DNA of 53,278 bases from Microcaldota archaeon (GTDB lineage Archaea; Micrarchaeota; Micrarchaeia; Micrarchaeales; CABMGC01), in assembly GCA_028867135.1 (NCBI GenBank), contig JAGWGW010000007.1:1-53278 (forward strand), read 5' to 3'. A program made the position numbers and the translations under genes. Positions 39,812 to 49,275 of this stretch are shown piece by piece. The notes under the pieces are model-generated. The model saw only the letters and a list, made by a program, of their open reading frames with translations. It was not told the origin of the DNA and ran no database searches. Position 1 is the first letter of the stretch. The number at the start of each line of letters is the position of its first letter.

Positions 39812-42709
39812 TTGGATGTTGATTAAACCTTACCAAGGTTTTGATCAAACTTTTACCAAAAGTTTGTTGTAAGGATTTAGTTGCGGTGCGCTCACAGCTC
39901 GCCGAAGCTCGCTGCTTACACGCCCGCCCTATCAAAGGGATGTAATATCCCCACCCTAAATGTCTCGTTTCGGATGCGGCTTCGTCCTTAGATGCTTTCA
40001 GGGCTTATCCGCTTAGCGCGTGGCTACCCGGCAGTGCCTTGCGACAACCGGTCCACTAGAGGCGCCGAAATCTCGTTCCTCTCGTATTAAAGATTTCTTA
40101 TCCTCTGACACTAACACTCCCAGTAGTTGCTACCGTACTGTCTCGCGACGTACTGAACTCAGCTCATGTATCTCTTTAATGGACGAGCAGTCCAACCCTT
40201 GGGGGCTCCTGCACCCCCAGGATGAGATAAGCCCATATCGGTGTATCAAACGGCGGGGTCTATGTGAACTATCACCCGCCACGAACCGGTTACCTCTAGA
40301 GTAACTTGTTTGACAGCTTGGTGCCCCATTAAAAGAGCATCCAACGTTCGTTAAGTCGCTGTTTCCAGTCTGCGTTCCCCGCTTTTCGGAACACAGTCAG
40401 CCCTGCATTTGCCTTTGCGCTTCACGCTGGCTTTCCAAACCAGCTAAGCAGAGCATCGATCACTTTCGTTTCTTTATCGAAAGCAACCGCCCAGTCCAAC
40501 TATCCATCTGCAGTTGTCCTATTTCTAGTAAGCCATGTAAAAAGCGAAGAGTGGTGTTACATTGACGCTCAGCCAAGGCCGGAACCCGGCTTCGACGCTC
40601 CCACTTACGCTGTGCAACGCCCTTCACACGACAGCAACAGACTATAGTCAAGTTTCATAGAGACTTCGCTACCCACTGAGAGAACGTGGCATGTACACCA
40701 CGTAGTAATTTCACCAGGTTCCTAGTTGGGACAGTGGGACAGTCGTTACGCCCTTCATGCAAGTCGCCTATTAAGCGACGAGGTATTACGCTACCTAAAG
40801 AGAGTCAGAGTTACTCCCGCTCTTTGCTAGGGCTTAGGCCGGTTGAAACCGGTTTTCGCTGACTAGCGGTGAGCAGGCGTCACCCGCTGTACTCAGCCTT
40901 ACGGCTGTGCGGCGAGTTGTGTTTTTGATAAACAGTCGCTGTCCCCTTGATAATGATATCTGCATTTCCTAAACGCAGACATAGCTTGTAGATAACATAC
41001 GCTACTATTTGGCCGATTTCCCTAACCAGGATTCCCCTGACACGACTTGGCTTTTTCAGCCAGCAGCACCTGTACTGGATCTAGGTACGAATTTGTACGA
41101 TCGTTGCGTATTCCCTTTTCACTGGACCAGGAATTCGGACATTGACAGTTCATTTAGCTGCTTCTCCTCATAATGAGACTCCGCAGCCGTTTGCACCTGA
41201 TTGCAGTCCTATCCCCAGACGTCAGAAATACACCTTGTGTTGCCACGCCTACGTACAAAGCGCATGAATATTAACATGCTTCCCTTTCGAGCTATGGTGA
41301 TTGGCCTAGCTCTTAGGATCGGCTAACTCCCAGCTGACGATCATTTCAAGGAAAACCTTGTGCTTCAGTCGAAATGGATTCTCACCATTTTATGCTGTTA
41401 CTTATACCAGGATTTTCTCAACTGCACATTCCACATGAGCTCAAGCCCATGCTTCTAGATGTGCAGCACGCCCTCCTACCTCCTATTCTGGATCATGGTT
41501 TCGGTACCTAGTTTAGCCCCGTCCATCTTCAGAAAGCACGATCTCAATCGGTACGCTATTACGCGTTTTTTAAAGGATGGCTGCTTCTGAGCCTACCTCC
41601 CGACTGTCTAAGACCATGCCCTCCTTCGATACACTCAACTAGGATTTGGGGACCTTAACCATGTAGACCGTCTTTACGGCATCGTGACGCTAGCTTACCC
41701 AACGTCGCCGACTCCCGGGGTCTACGCAGCATACGCATTCGGAGTTTGACAAAGGGACGAGGTTTTTCAACCTCATAACCCTAAATCGGTCGCTCTACCG
41801 CGCATGCAAGCTCGCCCGAGGCTATCCTAAAGATACTTCGGAGGGGACCCGCTATTGCCAAGTTCGATAGGTCTATCGCCCCTACTCGCAGCTCACCCAA
41901 CAGGACATGCCATGACAGGTTGCGGACCTCCACCGATCGTAAAATCGGCTTCGTCCTGGCCGCGATTAGATCACATTGGCTTCGGGTCGAATCTGGGTGA
42001 CTTAGGCGTTTTCACGCCCTGCGCCTCATTGCTTGCGCGCATTCGCTTTCACTACGCATGACTGGCATGCTTGCCACACAGATGCACTCCCTGGCTCTTG
42101 CTTCGAGAAGAAAGATATGATATTAGTCCCTTTCCTTCGTGCCGGCATTACTACCGGCGACTTCTGGAACATTCATTCCTTCCACACCATACCTTCTCGT
42201 AACCACCTAGTTTCAGATCTTTGCAATCCCATACGTATGGGTTCTTTTCAGCTTTCGCTCGCGCTACTTGTTCGCTATCGGTCTCCAGCCAATATTTAGG
42301 GTTGGGGTTTAGTGCCCCCGTGTTCGTGCGACGTACTCAGGCCGCGCTACTCATTCCGGCATATCTAAAATTGCTACGCTTACGAGGCTGTCACTCTCTG
42401 TGGCGGTTTTTTCCAAAACCTTCAACTCGCAATCCTAGACTAAGCCGACCACATCTACCAATATTTGCACATTGGAATTCGGTTTGCCCTCCTTGCCTTT
42501 CGCTCGTGTTACTCAGCAAATCTCTTTTGATTTCTCATCCTGCGTCTACTAAGACATTTCAGTTCGACGCGTTGGCTTACAGCACTATTCATACTGTATG
42601 ATTCGGAAATCCCGGGTTCAAAGGCTGACATGCGCCTACCCCGGGCTTATCGCAGCTTGCCACGTCCGTCATCGCTGCTGGAGCCAAGCCATCCCCTAGG
42701 TGGCTTATA
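39812..42709 (-). rRNA. 23S ribosomal RNA
   Basis: The minus strand carries a complete archaeal 23S of about 2.9 kb. Recognisable 5' sequence includes AGCCACCTAGGGGATGGCTT (near 42700). The 3' half has the peptidyl-transferase and sarcin-ricin regions (complement of CTAGAGGCGCCGAAATCTCG, with AGTACGAGAGGAAC-like strand near 40060-40090). I see no intron; the length is that of an uninterrupted gene. A processing stem flanks it. Neither 16S nor 5S is nearby, so the rRNA genes are unlinked, as in several DPANN and Thermoplasma-like archaea. Exact ends are estimated. Confidence 0.95.
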
Positions 42710-42710
42710 A

Positions 42711-42733
42711 AATCTTGACAAGCTCACTTCTCC
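42711..42733 (-). other. 5' arm of the 23S processing stem
   Basis: On the minus strand this arm reads GGAGAAGTGAGCTTGTCAAGATT and pairs with 39784-39807 to form a stem of about 21 paired bases. A leader hairpin GCCGCA-atca-TGCGGC (42742-42757) lies just outside it. Confidence 0.75.
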
Positions 42734-42744
42734 TCAAATCAGCC

Positions 42745-42978
42745 GCAATCATGCGGCATCACAATTGTAATCATGGTCAATCGATCGTAGAAACTCAGGA
42801 GATGGCATATGCTATCTCCCTTACATTCTTCATCAAGCCGTTTTAAAACAAGCTCTCAAAACACGAAGCCTCTACAAGCTCATGCTGGCCATAACTGCAC
42901 CAGAATTGATAATGCATTAATCTTTATAAAGCTTCTTCGAAAGGCTGTGTCAATAAGGCTAAGCCTGATTCGAAAGGA
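42745..42978 (-). promoter_or_regulatory. 23S promoter and leader
   Basis: There is no gene between the 23S stem and vapC. A strong TATA box (minus-strand AAGCTTTATAAAGATT, 42919-42934) would start the pre-23S about 170 bases upstream of the processing stem. The plus-strand 16-mer AATCTTTATAAAGCTT here is repeated exactly at 45421-45436. The leader has a GCCGCA/TGCGGC hairpin at 42742-42757. Confidence 0.55.
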
Positions 42979-43425
42979 TCACTTCAGATACACCGAATCA
43001 AGACCTTCCTTCTTCGAAGCCTTGTATAAGTTTTCGTCTCCTGTAAAGAGCCTGATGGAGCCAGACTTGCGGCATGAGGTAATCTGCAAGGCGTCGAATA
43101 TGTAGATATGATGCCTGACCACATATTGCAAGGAGTTAATAACCAATTCATCGTCAACGGATACGATCTCTACGGATCCTGAGTTCTTCATGCGTGCAGT
43201 CTCATCTGCGAAGGATTTGACTATCGACTCCTCTTTGAGCTTGTTCTTTCTTTCATATTTGCCCAGCACTCCAGTGACCTCACCTATATTAAGGATGGAG
43301 AAGCATATGTTGTGCTCTCCTATTTGAGCGTCATTGTATACGCTGTCTATAGCATCAGATCCCTCCTCTGGGATGTAGCGCTTGACGATAGCGCTAGTAT
43401 CCAAGTATACGCTTCTCTCTGGCAT
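42979..43425 (-). CDS. vapC: PIN-domain ribonuclease toxin (VapC)
   Basis: This 148-residue PIN protein should cut RNA, probably tRNA or rRNA. The acidic active-site residues are present: VYLDTSAIVKRYIPEEGS (D9), SILNIGEVTGVLGKYE (Glu), IYIFDALQITSCRKSG (Asp) and LFTGDENLYKASKKEG (Asp). The start overlaps the end of vapB by 32 bases, and GGGAGATGAGGG lies before it. It is encoded right beside the 23S promoter. Confidence 0.86.
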   Translation of the reverse strand: MPERSVYLDTSAIVKRYIPEEGSDAIDSVYNDAQIGEHNICFSILNIGEVTGVLGKYERKNKLKEESIVKSFADETARMKNSGSVEIVSVDDELVINSLQYVVRHHIYIFDALQITSCRKSGSIRLFTGDENLYKASKKEGLDSVYLK

Positions 43426-43684
43426 CCCTCATCTCCCTTATCACTTTTGCACTGCCGAATCCCTTTTTGAGCGCCTTTCTCTGCTTCACCACGTCTTCAG
43501 AGCTTATGTACCCTTTCTTGAGCCCCAGCGCCTTGATAATGTCGTCCATGATATCCCTCTTTGTAAGCGAGATTATGAGCTCTTCAAACTCCTTGCTAAG
43601 CGTGGTCCCGTTCTTCGAAGCGTAGATCTTCCCCTCCCTTATCACATCCTCGTCCACAGAGAGGGTGAGCTTCGTGTTCTTCAT
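43394..43684 (-). CDS. vapB: VapB-type antitoxin
   Basis: The 96-residue protein begins NTKLTLSVDEDVIREGKIYA, a ribbon-helix-helix DNA-binding start, and ends with a charged helix (RKALKKGFGSAKVIREMRDA) that would wrap the PIN toxin. The start is ATG 43684; a longer frame to 43759 would cross the operator palindrome and TATA box. It is translated just before vapC, the normal toxin-antitoxin order. It should bind the 18-base palindrome at its own promoter. Confidence 0.8.
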   Translation of the reverse strand: MKNTKLTLSVDEDVIREGKIYASKNGTTLSKEFEELIISLTKRDIMDDIIKALGLKKGYISSEDVVKQRKALKKGFGSAKVIREMRDAREKRILGY

Positions 43685-43689
43685 TGTAT

Positions 43690-43720
43690 CATACGTATAT
43701 ACGTATGCACGTATAAATAC
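43690..43720 (-). promoter_or_regulatory. vapBC promoter with 18-base palindromic operator
   Basis: CATACGTATATACGTATG (43690-43707) is a perfect 18-base palindrome between the TATA box (minus-strand GTATTTATAC, 43711-43720) and the vapB ATG at 43684. It covers the expected transcription start, so VapB or VapBC binding would repress the operon. Few sites in the window are this symmetric. Confidence 0.72.
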
Positions 43721-43759
43721 CTTTCGCTTGCCACAGCCATCTCGCTCTGCGATAAGCAT

Positions 43760-43928
43760 ATATTAAGATATATAATTATATACTTTAGTATTATTGACCG
43801 TTAAAAGCTTCTTCGAATGGCACTTCCCTTCCAGGACAAGCACATTGGCATCTCCCAAGAGCCTGCGCCTGGCAAAGGTTTTTATATGTATTGACTAATA
43901 TTGATATATTATACAATAAGTGTATTAA
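43760..43928 (+). promoter_or_regulatory. AbiE promoter region
   Basis: This gap holds a TATA box (TTTTTATATG, about 43880-43889), giving a start near 43908. Inverted arms ATATTGAT (43898-43905) and ATCAATAT (43941-43948, inside the first codons) flank it; AbiEi antitoxins are known to bind inverted repeats at their promoters. A 14-base string AAAGCTTCTTCGAA at 43804-43817 repeats one at 42928-42941. Confidence 0.45.
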
Positions 43929-44657
43929 ATGACTATATTAATCAATATAGACTCGCTGCCTTACGTCTTCAGAATCGGTTCCATTATCAAAACCTCGAAA
44001 GGAAGACTTACCAGAAGGAGGCTCGGATATCTTATAGGCAAATTGCTCGACGAGAAGAAGCTGCTGAAGATAGGCAACGGCCTATACTCGAAGGGGGGGA
44101 ATGTCTTTTACATAGCCTGTTACGTGTACAAAGGCTACATAGGACTTTCGTCTGCGCTGTATCTTCACGGGCTCAAGACAGAGGTGGAGGGAACAGTATA
44201 TGTGTGCACATCATCTCCAAGAAAGGGCATGCGGATTATGGACAGCATGTTGGTGCCTGTGAATATGTCCGGTTTACAGTACGGCACCACAGAGCTTGCA
44301 ATGGAAGAGAAAAGGGTGATGGTGTCTACATACCCCAAGACAGTATTTGACATGCTGGCAAAGCCCAGGTATGCGAACTACTTCGACATGTACAGAGCGC
44401 TGAACGAGAGGCATATGGAAAAAGAGGAATGGGATGAACTTCTCTACTACGCGAAAAGCTCTAGTACAACGCAGATCAGAAGGATTGGATACGCAATGGA
44501 GGGCATCGCACCTGGTCGGTTCACCGACGAGCTCCTGAAGCTCAGCGGCAGGAAGCCCGGAGCATCGTTCTTCTTCAGACACAAGGCCGTGAATTACAGC
44601 ATGAAATGGAAGCTGTTTGACGATCTTTCCGTCAGGAGGTGGCTCAATGCCGTATGA
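43929..44657 (+). CDS. AbiEi-family antitoxin and repressor
   Basis: The 242-residue protein has an N-terminal winged helix (SIIKTSKGRLTRRRLGYLIGKLLDEKKLLKIGNGLYS) and a C-terminal domain with YKGYIGLSSALYLHGLKTEVEGTVYVCTSSPRKGM. This is the layout of type IV AbiEi antitoxins and COG5340-type regulators, which repress their own operon and counter the nucleotidyltransferase toxin. The stop overlaps the start of the next gene by 11 bases. Confidence 0.8.
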   Translation: MTILINIDSLPYVFRIGSIIKTSKGRLTRRRLGYLIGKLLDEKKLLKIGNGLYSKGGNVFYIACYVYKGYIGLSSALYLHGLKTEVEGTVYVCTSSPRKGMRIMDSMLVPVNMSGLQYGTTELAMEEKRVMVSTYPKTVFDMLAKPRYANYFDMYRALNERHMEKEEWDELLYYAKSSSTTQIRRIGYAMEGIAPGRFTDELLKLSGRKPGASFFFRHKAVNYSMKWKLFDDLSVRRWLNAV

Positions 44658-45402
44658 CGTGAACATCGACCAGTTTGCGTTGCGTACGGGCATCAACGCC
44701 GATAGGCTTAGAAGGAACCTTGAGACATATCAGGCTCTAGCCGAACTCTTTCCGCTGCTGGAAGCGTCAAGGTGCAAGGTCGGTATGTTCGGCGGCACAG
44801 CCATTAACAAGATATACTTTGGAAAGGCGCAGCGACTCTCCTATGACATCGATATATTTGCCTACGACTATCAAAGGACTATAAAGATCCTGAAGGAGAA
44901 CGGAGCTTTTGCCAAGTATTCCGCAGCAGTGACCTGGAGCAGGAAGGTTACCGCTACGAAGATGTCTTTCAAGGATGTCATACTGGACGTCGTGGACGCA
45001 AAGAACATAGCCGAGCAACCTGCAAAGATGCAGGCCTTCGATCTGCTCTACTACATGGGCCAGCTGGTGCCGCCTGTTGTGGTGCCATCATACAGCCTTG
45101 AATATCTCCTGGCTCACAAGACTCTCGCAATGCTCGACAGGCATGAGATGAAGGATATATACGATATGTGGTTCGGAATACGGCTGATGAAGGAAAAGGT
45201 AGCATATTACAGGGAGTTAAGGAAGCTCGCAAAGCAGAGGAAGACGGAGGACCTTGCAGTCTACACGGACTTTCAGCTCAGGATAATGATATCGAACATC
45301 GAGTACTACAAGTACAAAAGGATAGAGGTAGTAAGTCAACCTGATACAGGCATAATGTTGAGGGAGATAAAAGCCTTTATGGACAGGCTGCTGGTTTCCT
45401 GA
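44647..45402 (+). CDS. AbiEii-type nucleotidyltransferase toxin
   Basis: The 251-residue protein has the nucleotidyltransferase core. The first motif is GMFGGTAINKIYFGK (about residues 47-60), then RLSYDIDIFAYDYQ with the metal-binding aspartates D67 and D69, and a later strand DVILDVVDAKN. AbiEii-like toxins (related to MenT) transfer nucleotides to tRNA or other targets. I choose ATG 44647: GGAGGT lies 6 bases before it and the overlap suits coupling. An upstream start at 44617 has no ribosome site. Confidence 0.82.
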   Translation: MPYDVNIDQFALRTGINADRLRRNLETYQALAELFPLLEASRCKVGMFGGTAINKIYFGKAQRLSYDIDIFAYDYQRTIKILKENGAFAKYSAAVTWSRKVTATKMSFKDVILDVVDAKNIAEQPAKMQAFDLLYYMGQLVPPVVVPSYSLEYLLAHKTLAMLDRHEMKDIYDMWFGIRLMKEKVAYYRELRKLAKQRKTEDLAVYTDFQLRIMISNIEYYKYKRIEVVSQPDTGIMLREIKAFMDRLLVS

Positions 45403-45406
45403 AATA

Positions 45407-45593
45407 TGAAGCCCCCATCAAATCTTTATAAAGCTTTTTAAATAGGCGTGCAATAAAGGGAACCACGTCAACAGGCTTTGTTTACAAAGTCTGACTTCTT
45501 AAACGCTTTTAGTACTTTTTAAACAGTTGGGCAATTTAACCTTAATTTATTAACATTCTTATTACTTTAATAACAATTAATGTGGGGGATTGT
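45407..45593 (+). promoter_or_regulatory. AT-rich boundary and promoter of the GHKL operon
   Basis: No gene is seen. The strong TATA copy AATCTTTATAAAGCTT is at 45421-45436, and a second TATA-like CTTTAATAAC (about 45565-45574) lies just before the first ATG. Base composition drops sharply here. CTTTG-TTTA-CAAAG (45476-45489) is a small hairpin. ACTTTTTAAACAG (45514-45526) is repeated exactly at 51349-51361, and ACGTCAACA at 45465-45473 recurs at 51385-51393. Confidence 0.4.
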
Positions 45594-45812
45594 ATGGCAA
45601 TAGACCAAGAGAAAGACGAGGGATGGAAAGAATTGGCTAAAAAGAAGAGAGATTCCATAGCGGAATGGAGGGAGGTTATGAACAAATGGCTGATAGAAAG
45701 TGATCCTATGAAAAGAGCTTCTCTAAGGAAACAGGAGGAGGAAGTTAGTGATAAGGTATTACAAGCAGACAAAGAATTGGATGCTTACGTTGAAAGCAAA
45801 GGAGGTTATTGA
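45594..45812 (+). CDS. small helical partner of the GHKL ATPase
   Basis: The 72-residue protein is highly charged and nearly all helical (QEKDEGWKELAKKKRDSIAEWREVMNKWL, then KRASLRKQEEEVSDKVLQADKELDAY). It has no known domain. The ATG at 45594 is chosen because TATA (about 45565-45574) stands about 24 bases before it. Its stop overlaps the ATG of the next gene by one base (TGATG), and a GGAGGT ribosome site lies in its last codons. It is thus coupled to the ATPase and is probably its partner or an inhibitor. Confidence 0.6.
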   Translation: MAIDQEKDEGWKELAKKKRDSIAEWREVMNKWLIESDPMKRASLRKQEEEVSDKVLQADKELDAYVESKGGY

Positions 45813-48295
45813 TGGATTTTGAGAAATATGGTAAAAAGGTAAAGAAGATTCCTGTAAGACTAAATTACAGAATTATAGAGCTATTTTCAGCAGGTCTCTA
45901 CTCTAGTCCAAATAAAGCTTTCGAAGAACTAGTAAGTAATTCATACGATGCATTTGCTAGTGAAGTATGTATATTCACACCGCAACAAATTACAAAAAAT
46001 AGCATGATAGTCGTCTGTGATAATGGCGATAGCATGAATATTGCTGAACTTAGAGACCTGTGGCAGATAGGAGAATCAAAAAAACCTTTGATGGAAGAAA
46101 AGAAAGGGAGACTACAAATTGGGCAATTCGGCATAGGTAAATTAGCTACTTATGTTTTAGCAGATAAATTGACTTATTTATGTAAGAAACAAGGTAAAAT
46201 ACATCTTGTCACCATGGATTACAATTCCATGCCGAAAAAGAATAAACAAAAGAAACTTAATCTGGATGTATTGCAAATAGACGAAGATAAAGCAGAGAAA
46301 CTGATTACAGAAGTACTTAAGGATTTTCCTTCACCAAAGATTACATTCAAATTATTTGGAGAAGGCGCAGTAAACACTTGGACATTTGCAATATTATCTG
46401 ATATAAAAGACAAAGGTAAAGAGATACTATCAGGAAGATTGAGGTGGATTTTTAGTACGGCTTTGCCTGTCAACCCTACTTTTAAATTAACCTTTAATAA
46501 CGATCCAATAGAACCTAGTAAATTATCAGGAGAAATATACAACACCTGGATCATAGGAAAGGACGATGCTGTAGCTAAAGCCAAAAATTATGCAACAGGT
46601 CAAAAAGATGATGTTTATTACGTTGATCTTTCTTCTTCAAATAAGATTCGTGGAGAGGTTACTCTCTATAAAGATACTTTGACAGGAGGAAAATCTTCAT
46701 CTTGGGGGAGAAGTCACGGAATCTTCTTAATGGTTAGAGGTAGATTGATTAATACTGAAAATCCACTTTTAAATGGCATGGAAGAACTGAATCATGCTGC
46801 ATTCAATAGGCTAAGATTTATCATACATGCAGATGATCTAAACACAGAATTGACCTCTGGAAGAGAGATGGTAAAAAGTACTAAGAAATATCGAGAGGTT
46901 AAGGAATATATAGAATCAACTTTTTATAAAGTAAGAGCATACTTCATTAAGAAAATAGAAGATGAACCAAAAGATACAATCTCGGATAAGATATTGAATG
47001 TTTCACCATTTTATTCAAAAATACCAATTTACGAGTCAGTTAAAAAGGTCTTCGAAGGAGATATTTCTGGACTTGCACTGACTACTACACCAAGTGATAT
47101 AAGTGAAGATCAAAAGAAGGATATTCTTGCAGCATTAGATAATGAGATAACAGATCCGAAAAGCCTACTTGTTAAGGATTATTCTTTGGATAATGATCTT
47201 GACGAAGACGATCCTATAGCTAAGTTTAATTTAACTTCTAGAAAAATAGATATTAATACTAAGCATCCATTCTATATTGCTTTCTTGTCTGAGTTCAAAG
47301 GAAAGACCAATTTGATGTTCAGCCTGATAGCTTCGAATGAGATATTCACTGAAGCTGCACTTATCGAGAAAGGAGTCGATGAACAGGTAGTTAGAGATAT
47401 TATCAAACGTAGGGATAATCTATTCAGAGAATTCAGCAGAGGTACGAAAAATAACATCTTTACTGCAACAAGTTTCCTAAAAAGCTCTTTGGCTGATGCC
47501 AAAAATCTGGAAAAAGCATTACACATGTGTTTTGAATGCCTAGGTTTTCAAGTTGAACCTATGGCTGGAAACGGCGAACCAGAAGGAAAAGCTACTGCTC
47601 GTTTAGGTGTGTGGAAAGATGGCAAGAACGAAAGTTATTCCTTCACATACGAAGCAAAAAGTACAAAAAAAGATAGTATAGATGCTGATGCTACTAAAAC
47701 TGGCGTTGTTAATATACACAGAAAAAAGAACAATGCAGATTATGCATTAGAAGTTGCGATTGATTATGAAGGCGCAGAGAATGTGGATAGTAATGCAAAC
47801 ACACTTGCAACAGATGATGAAGTCACTTTAGTACGTGCAAAAGACTTTTGGAGACTTATAATATGCTCTATTCCAAATAGACTTAATTTCGTAGATTTTA
47901 GAGACTTTCTTAAAACATGCAAAAAAGTTACAGAATCTGAAGCCTGGATTAACAAATTCTGTGATAATAAACCACAAAAATTACCTTACAAGGAGATACT
48001 TGAAGCAACATGGATAATAATGGATGAAGATCCCAAATCTGCTCCAACAATAGATACTGTTCGAATGAAGGCAGGAATAACTAAAGAGTTTACACCAACT
48101 CAGGTTACAGAGATGTTTAATGCTTTGCAGCATATGTTACCACAGTTGATTAATTTGGAAGGGAATAAGGTACGGATACTCATTCCACCAGACAAAATAC
48201 TTGAAACATTAAACGATATGATTGAAAAACAAGCTCCTCAAGAACTCAAAGATCAACTTGAAGGTGTTTTCAAGAGAAACCTAGATAAAGTTTAA
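45812..48295 (+). CDS. GHKL (Hsp90/MORC-like) ATPase fused to a PD-(D/E)xK nuclease-like domain
   Basis: This 827-residue protein begins with a GHKL ATPase: N-box FEELVSNSYDAF (E39-N43), G1 VVCDNGDSM (D70-G72) and G2 GQFGIGKLATYV (G104-G109). A transducer-like domain follows, then linkers to about residue 560. The C-terminal part (about 565-680) matches restriction-enzyme folds: CFECLGFQVEPMAGNGEPEGKATARLG (E589/E591) then FTYEAKSTKKDSIDADATKTGVVNI (E614, K616). A charged helical end follows. The start is ATG 45812, 5 bases after GGAGGT. GHKL ATPases with restriction-type nucleases and methyltransferases are known from comparative work on MutL/MORC relatives in restriction-modification loci. 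Here the ATPase probably drives DNA recognition by the nuclease. It overlaps the methyltransferase by 4 bases, tail to tail. Confidence 0.8.
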   Translation: MDFEKYGKKVKKIPVRLNYRIIELFSAGLYSSPNKAFEELVSNSYDAFASEVCIFTPQQITKNSMIVVCDNGDSMNIAELRDLWQIGESKKPLMEEKKGRLQIGQFGIGKLATYVLADKLTYLCKKQGKIHLVTMDYNSMPKKNKQKKLNLDVLQIDEDKAEKLITEVLKDFPSPKITFKLFGEGAVNTWTFAILSDIKDKGKEILSGRLRWIFSTALPVNPTFKLTFNNDPIEPSKLSGEIYNTWIIGKDDAVAKAKNYATGQKDDVYYVDLSSSNKIRGEVTLYKDTLTGGKSSSWGRSHGIFLMVRGRLINTENPLLNGMEELNHAAFNRLRFIIHADDLNTELTSGREMVKSTKKYREVKEYIESTFYKVRAYFIKKIEDEPKDTISDKILNVSPFYSKIPIYESVKKVFEGDISGLALTTTPSDISEDQKKDILAALDNEITDPKSLLVKDYSLDNDLDEDDPIAKFNLTSRKIDINTKHPFYIAFLSEFKGKTNLMFSLIASNEIFTEAALIEKGVDEQVVRDIIKRRDNLFREFSRGTKNNIFTATSFLKSSLADAKNLEKALHMCFECLGFQVEPMAGNGEPEGKATARLGVWKDGKNESYSFTYEAKSTKKDSIDADATKTGVVNIHRKKNNADYALEVAIDYEGAENVDSNANTLATDDEVTLVRAKDFWRLIICSIPNRLNFVDFRDFLKTCKKVTESEAWINKFCDNKPQKLPYKEILEATWIIMDEDPKSAPTIDTVRMKAGITKEFTPTQVTEMFNALQHMLPQLINLEGNKVRILIPPDKILETLNDMIEKQAPQELKDQLEGVFKRNLDKV

Positions 48296-49008
48296 CTCTT
48301 CTGAAAAACTAGAACAATATCGTGCGATGGTTTAAGCAAATTATTCCATGCTAATTCTGCTAATACTACTCTTCCCTTATTAACTACACTTTTCGAGTGT
48401 TTTGTTATCTTTACTGCATAATCCCTGTATGTGAAATAGTTCTTCATAATATTATAAGTTTCAAAAGTTAGAGGAATACTTTTTCCATCCTTAATTTTAT
48501 CACCTATTAGTACACAAATATACCCCTCAGATTTTAGCACTCGTTTCATTTCTATAAATATCGCATGCAATTTAGCATAGAAATTATCCAGCGACATATT
48601 GCTTAAATCTTCTTCCTGTTGGGAGTATCTAACCATATTCCAATATGGCAAATGAATAAATATCAGAGATGCCCTATTATTAGCAATAGGTAGTTGCGCT
48701 GAATCTGCCTTTTGAATATCTGGTCTTATCGGACTAAGATCAAAAGCAAGACACTTTCTACCAAGTTCTTTGGATATATCCAAAGTTGTTCCTGAACCTG
48801 ACATACTATCTATGATGACATCACCTTTCTTCGAATATCTTAAAATGCATTGTCTAGATACTTGAGGGATACAATTGCCATGAAAAACGTGCGAACCAAA
48901 CCCTTCCTCTCTCGTTCCAAAGTTCCATACGGTAGTAAGTTCTAATCCCTCTTTTTCTTGATCTACAAGATTTTGTAGTTTTTTCCCTTTATTCTTCATT
49001 CCACCCAT
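48292..49008 (-). CDS. DNA methyltransferase (amino group, N4/N6 type)
   Basis: The 238-residue enzyme should methylate adenine-N6 or cytosine-N4 in DNA. SAM-binding motif I is VIIDSMSGSGTTLDISKELG (about residues 65-84). The catalytic motif IV reads IFIHLPYWNMVRYSQQ (about 117-132) where HPPYW or a D/N/S-PPY would be expected; the Leu for Pro change is unusual, though the Pro-Tyr core remains. The order of motifs and the size fit small type II enzymes lacking a separate target domain, so recognition may depend on partners. It is last in a minus-strand operon after two regulators. Confidence 0.82.
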   Translation of the reverse strand: MGGMKNKGKKLQNLVDQEKEGLELTTVWNFGTREEGFGSHVFHGNCIPQVSRQCILRYSKKGDVIIDSMSGSGTTLDISKELGRKCLAFDLSPIRPDIQKADSAQLPIANNRASLIFIHLPYWNMVRYSQQEEDLSNMSLDNFYAKLHAIFIEMKRVLKSEGYICVLIGDKIKDGKSIPLTFETYNIMKNYFTYRDYAVKITKHSKSVVNKGRVVLAELAWNNLLKPSHDIVLVFQKS

Positions 49009-49026
49009 AGTTTACCACATCCTTTT

Positions 49027-49275
49027 TCATACCTTCACAGGCTGTTTGTATTTTGTCCTATCAATTATCTCTGAATTGGCAATCCACCAATAGACTGCGT
49101 TCTTGTATTTCCCAGCGTTCAATACTCCAGTCTCTTGAAGTTGTTGAAGATAATGCAATGCGGTAGGTCTAGAGATTTCTGCTAATTCTGCTATCCTGTT
49201 TGTATTCAAGGCCTTGTTTGCGCTGTACAAAACTGCTATTATCCTCTTTTCTACAGGAAGATATTTTTTGGTCAT
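49027..49275 (-). CDS. winged-helix regulator beside the methyltransferase
   Basis: The 82-residue protein is a single winged helix: EKRIIAVLYSANKALNTNRIAELAEISRPTALHYLQQLQETGVLNAGKYKNAVYWWIA. The recognition helix and wing are clear, with a short basic tail. Small controller proteins in restriction-modification operons delay the nuclease until the DNA is methylated; this could play that part. It starts 4 bases inside the end of the AbrB-like gene and stops 18 bases before the methyltransferase. Confidence 0.75.
   Translation of the reverse strand: MTKKYLPVEKRIIAVLYSANKALNTNRIAELAEISRPTALHYLQQLQETGVLNAGKYKNAVYWWIANSEIIDRTKYKQPVKV

Noticed and set aside
40020-42601. Frames within the rRNA
   Set aside because: The DNA is 23S rRNA; these frames have no protein-like composition or starts.
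39784-42745. 16S, 5S or an intron in the 23S gene
   Set aside because: The length fits an uninterrupted 23S. No 16S or 5S signature was seen on either side.
42919-45436. 16-base AATCTTTATAAAGCTT copies as mobile-element ends
   Set aside because: A near copy before the first gene of the window shows it to be a recurring TATA promoter form.
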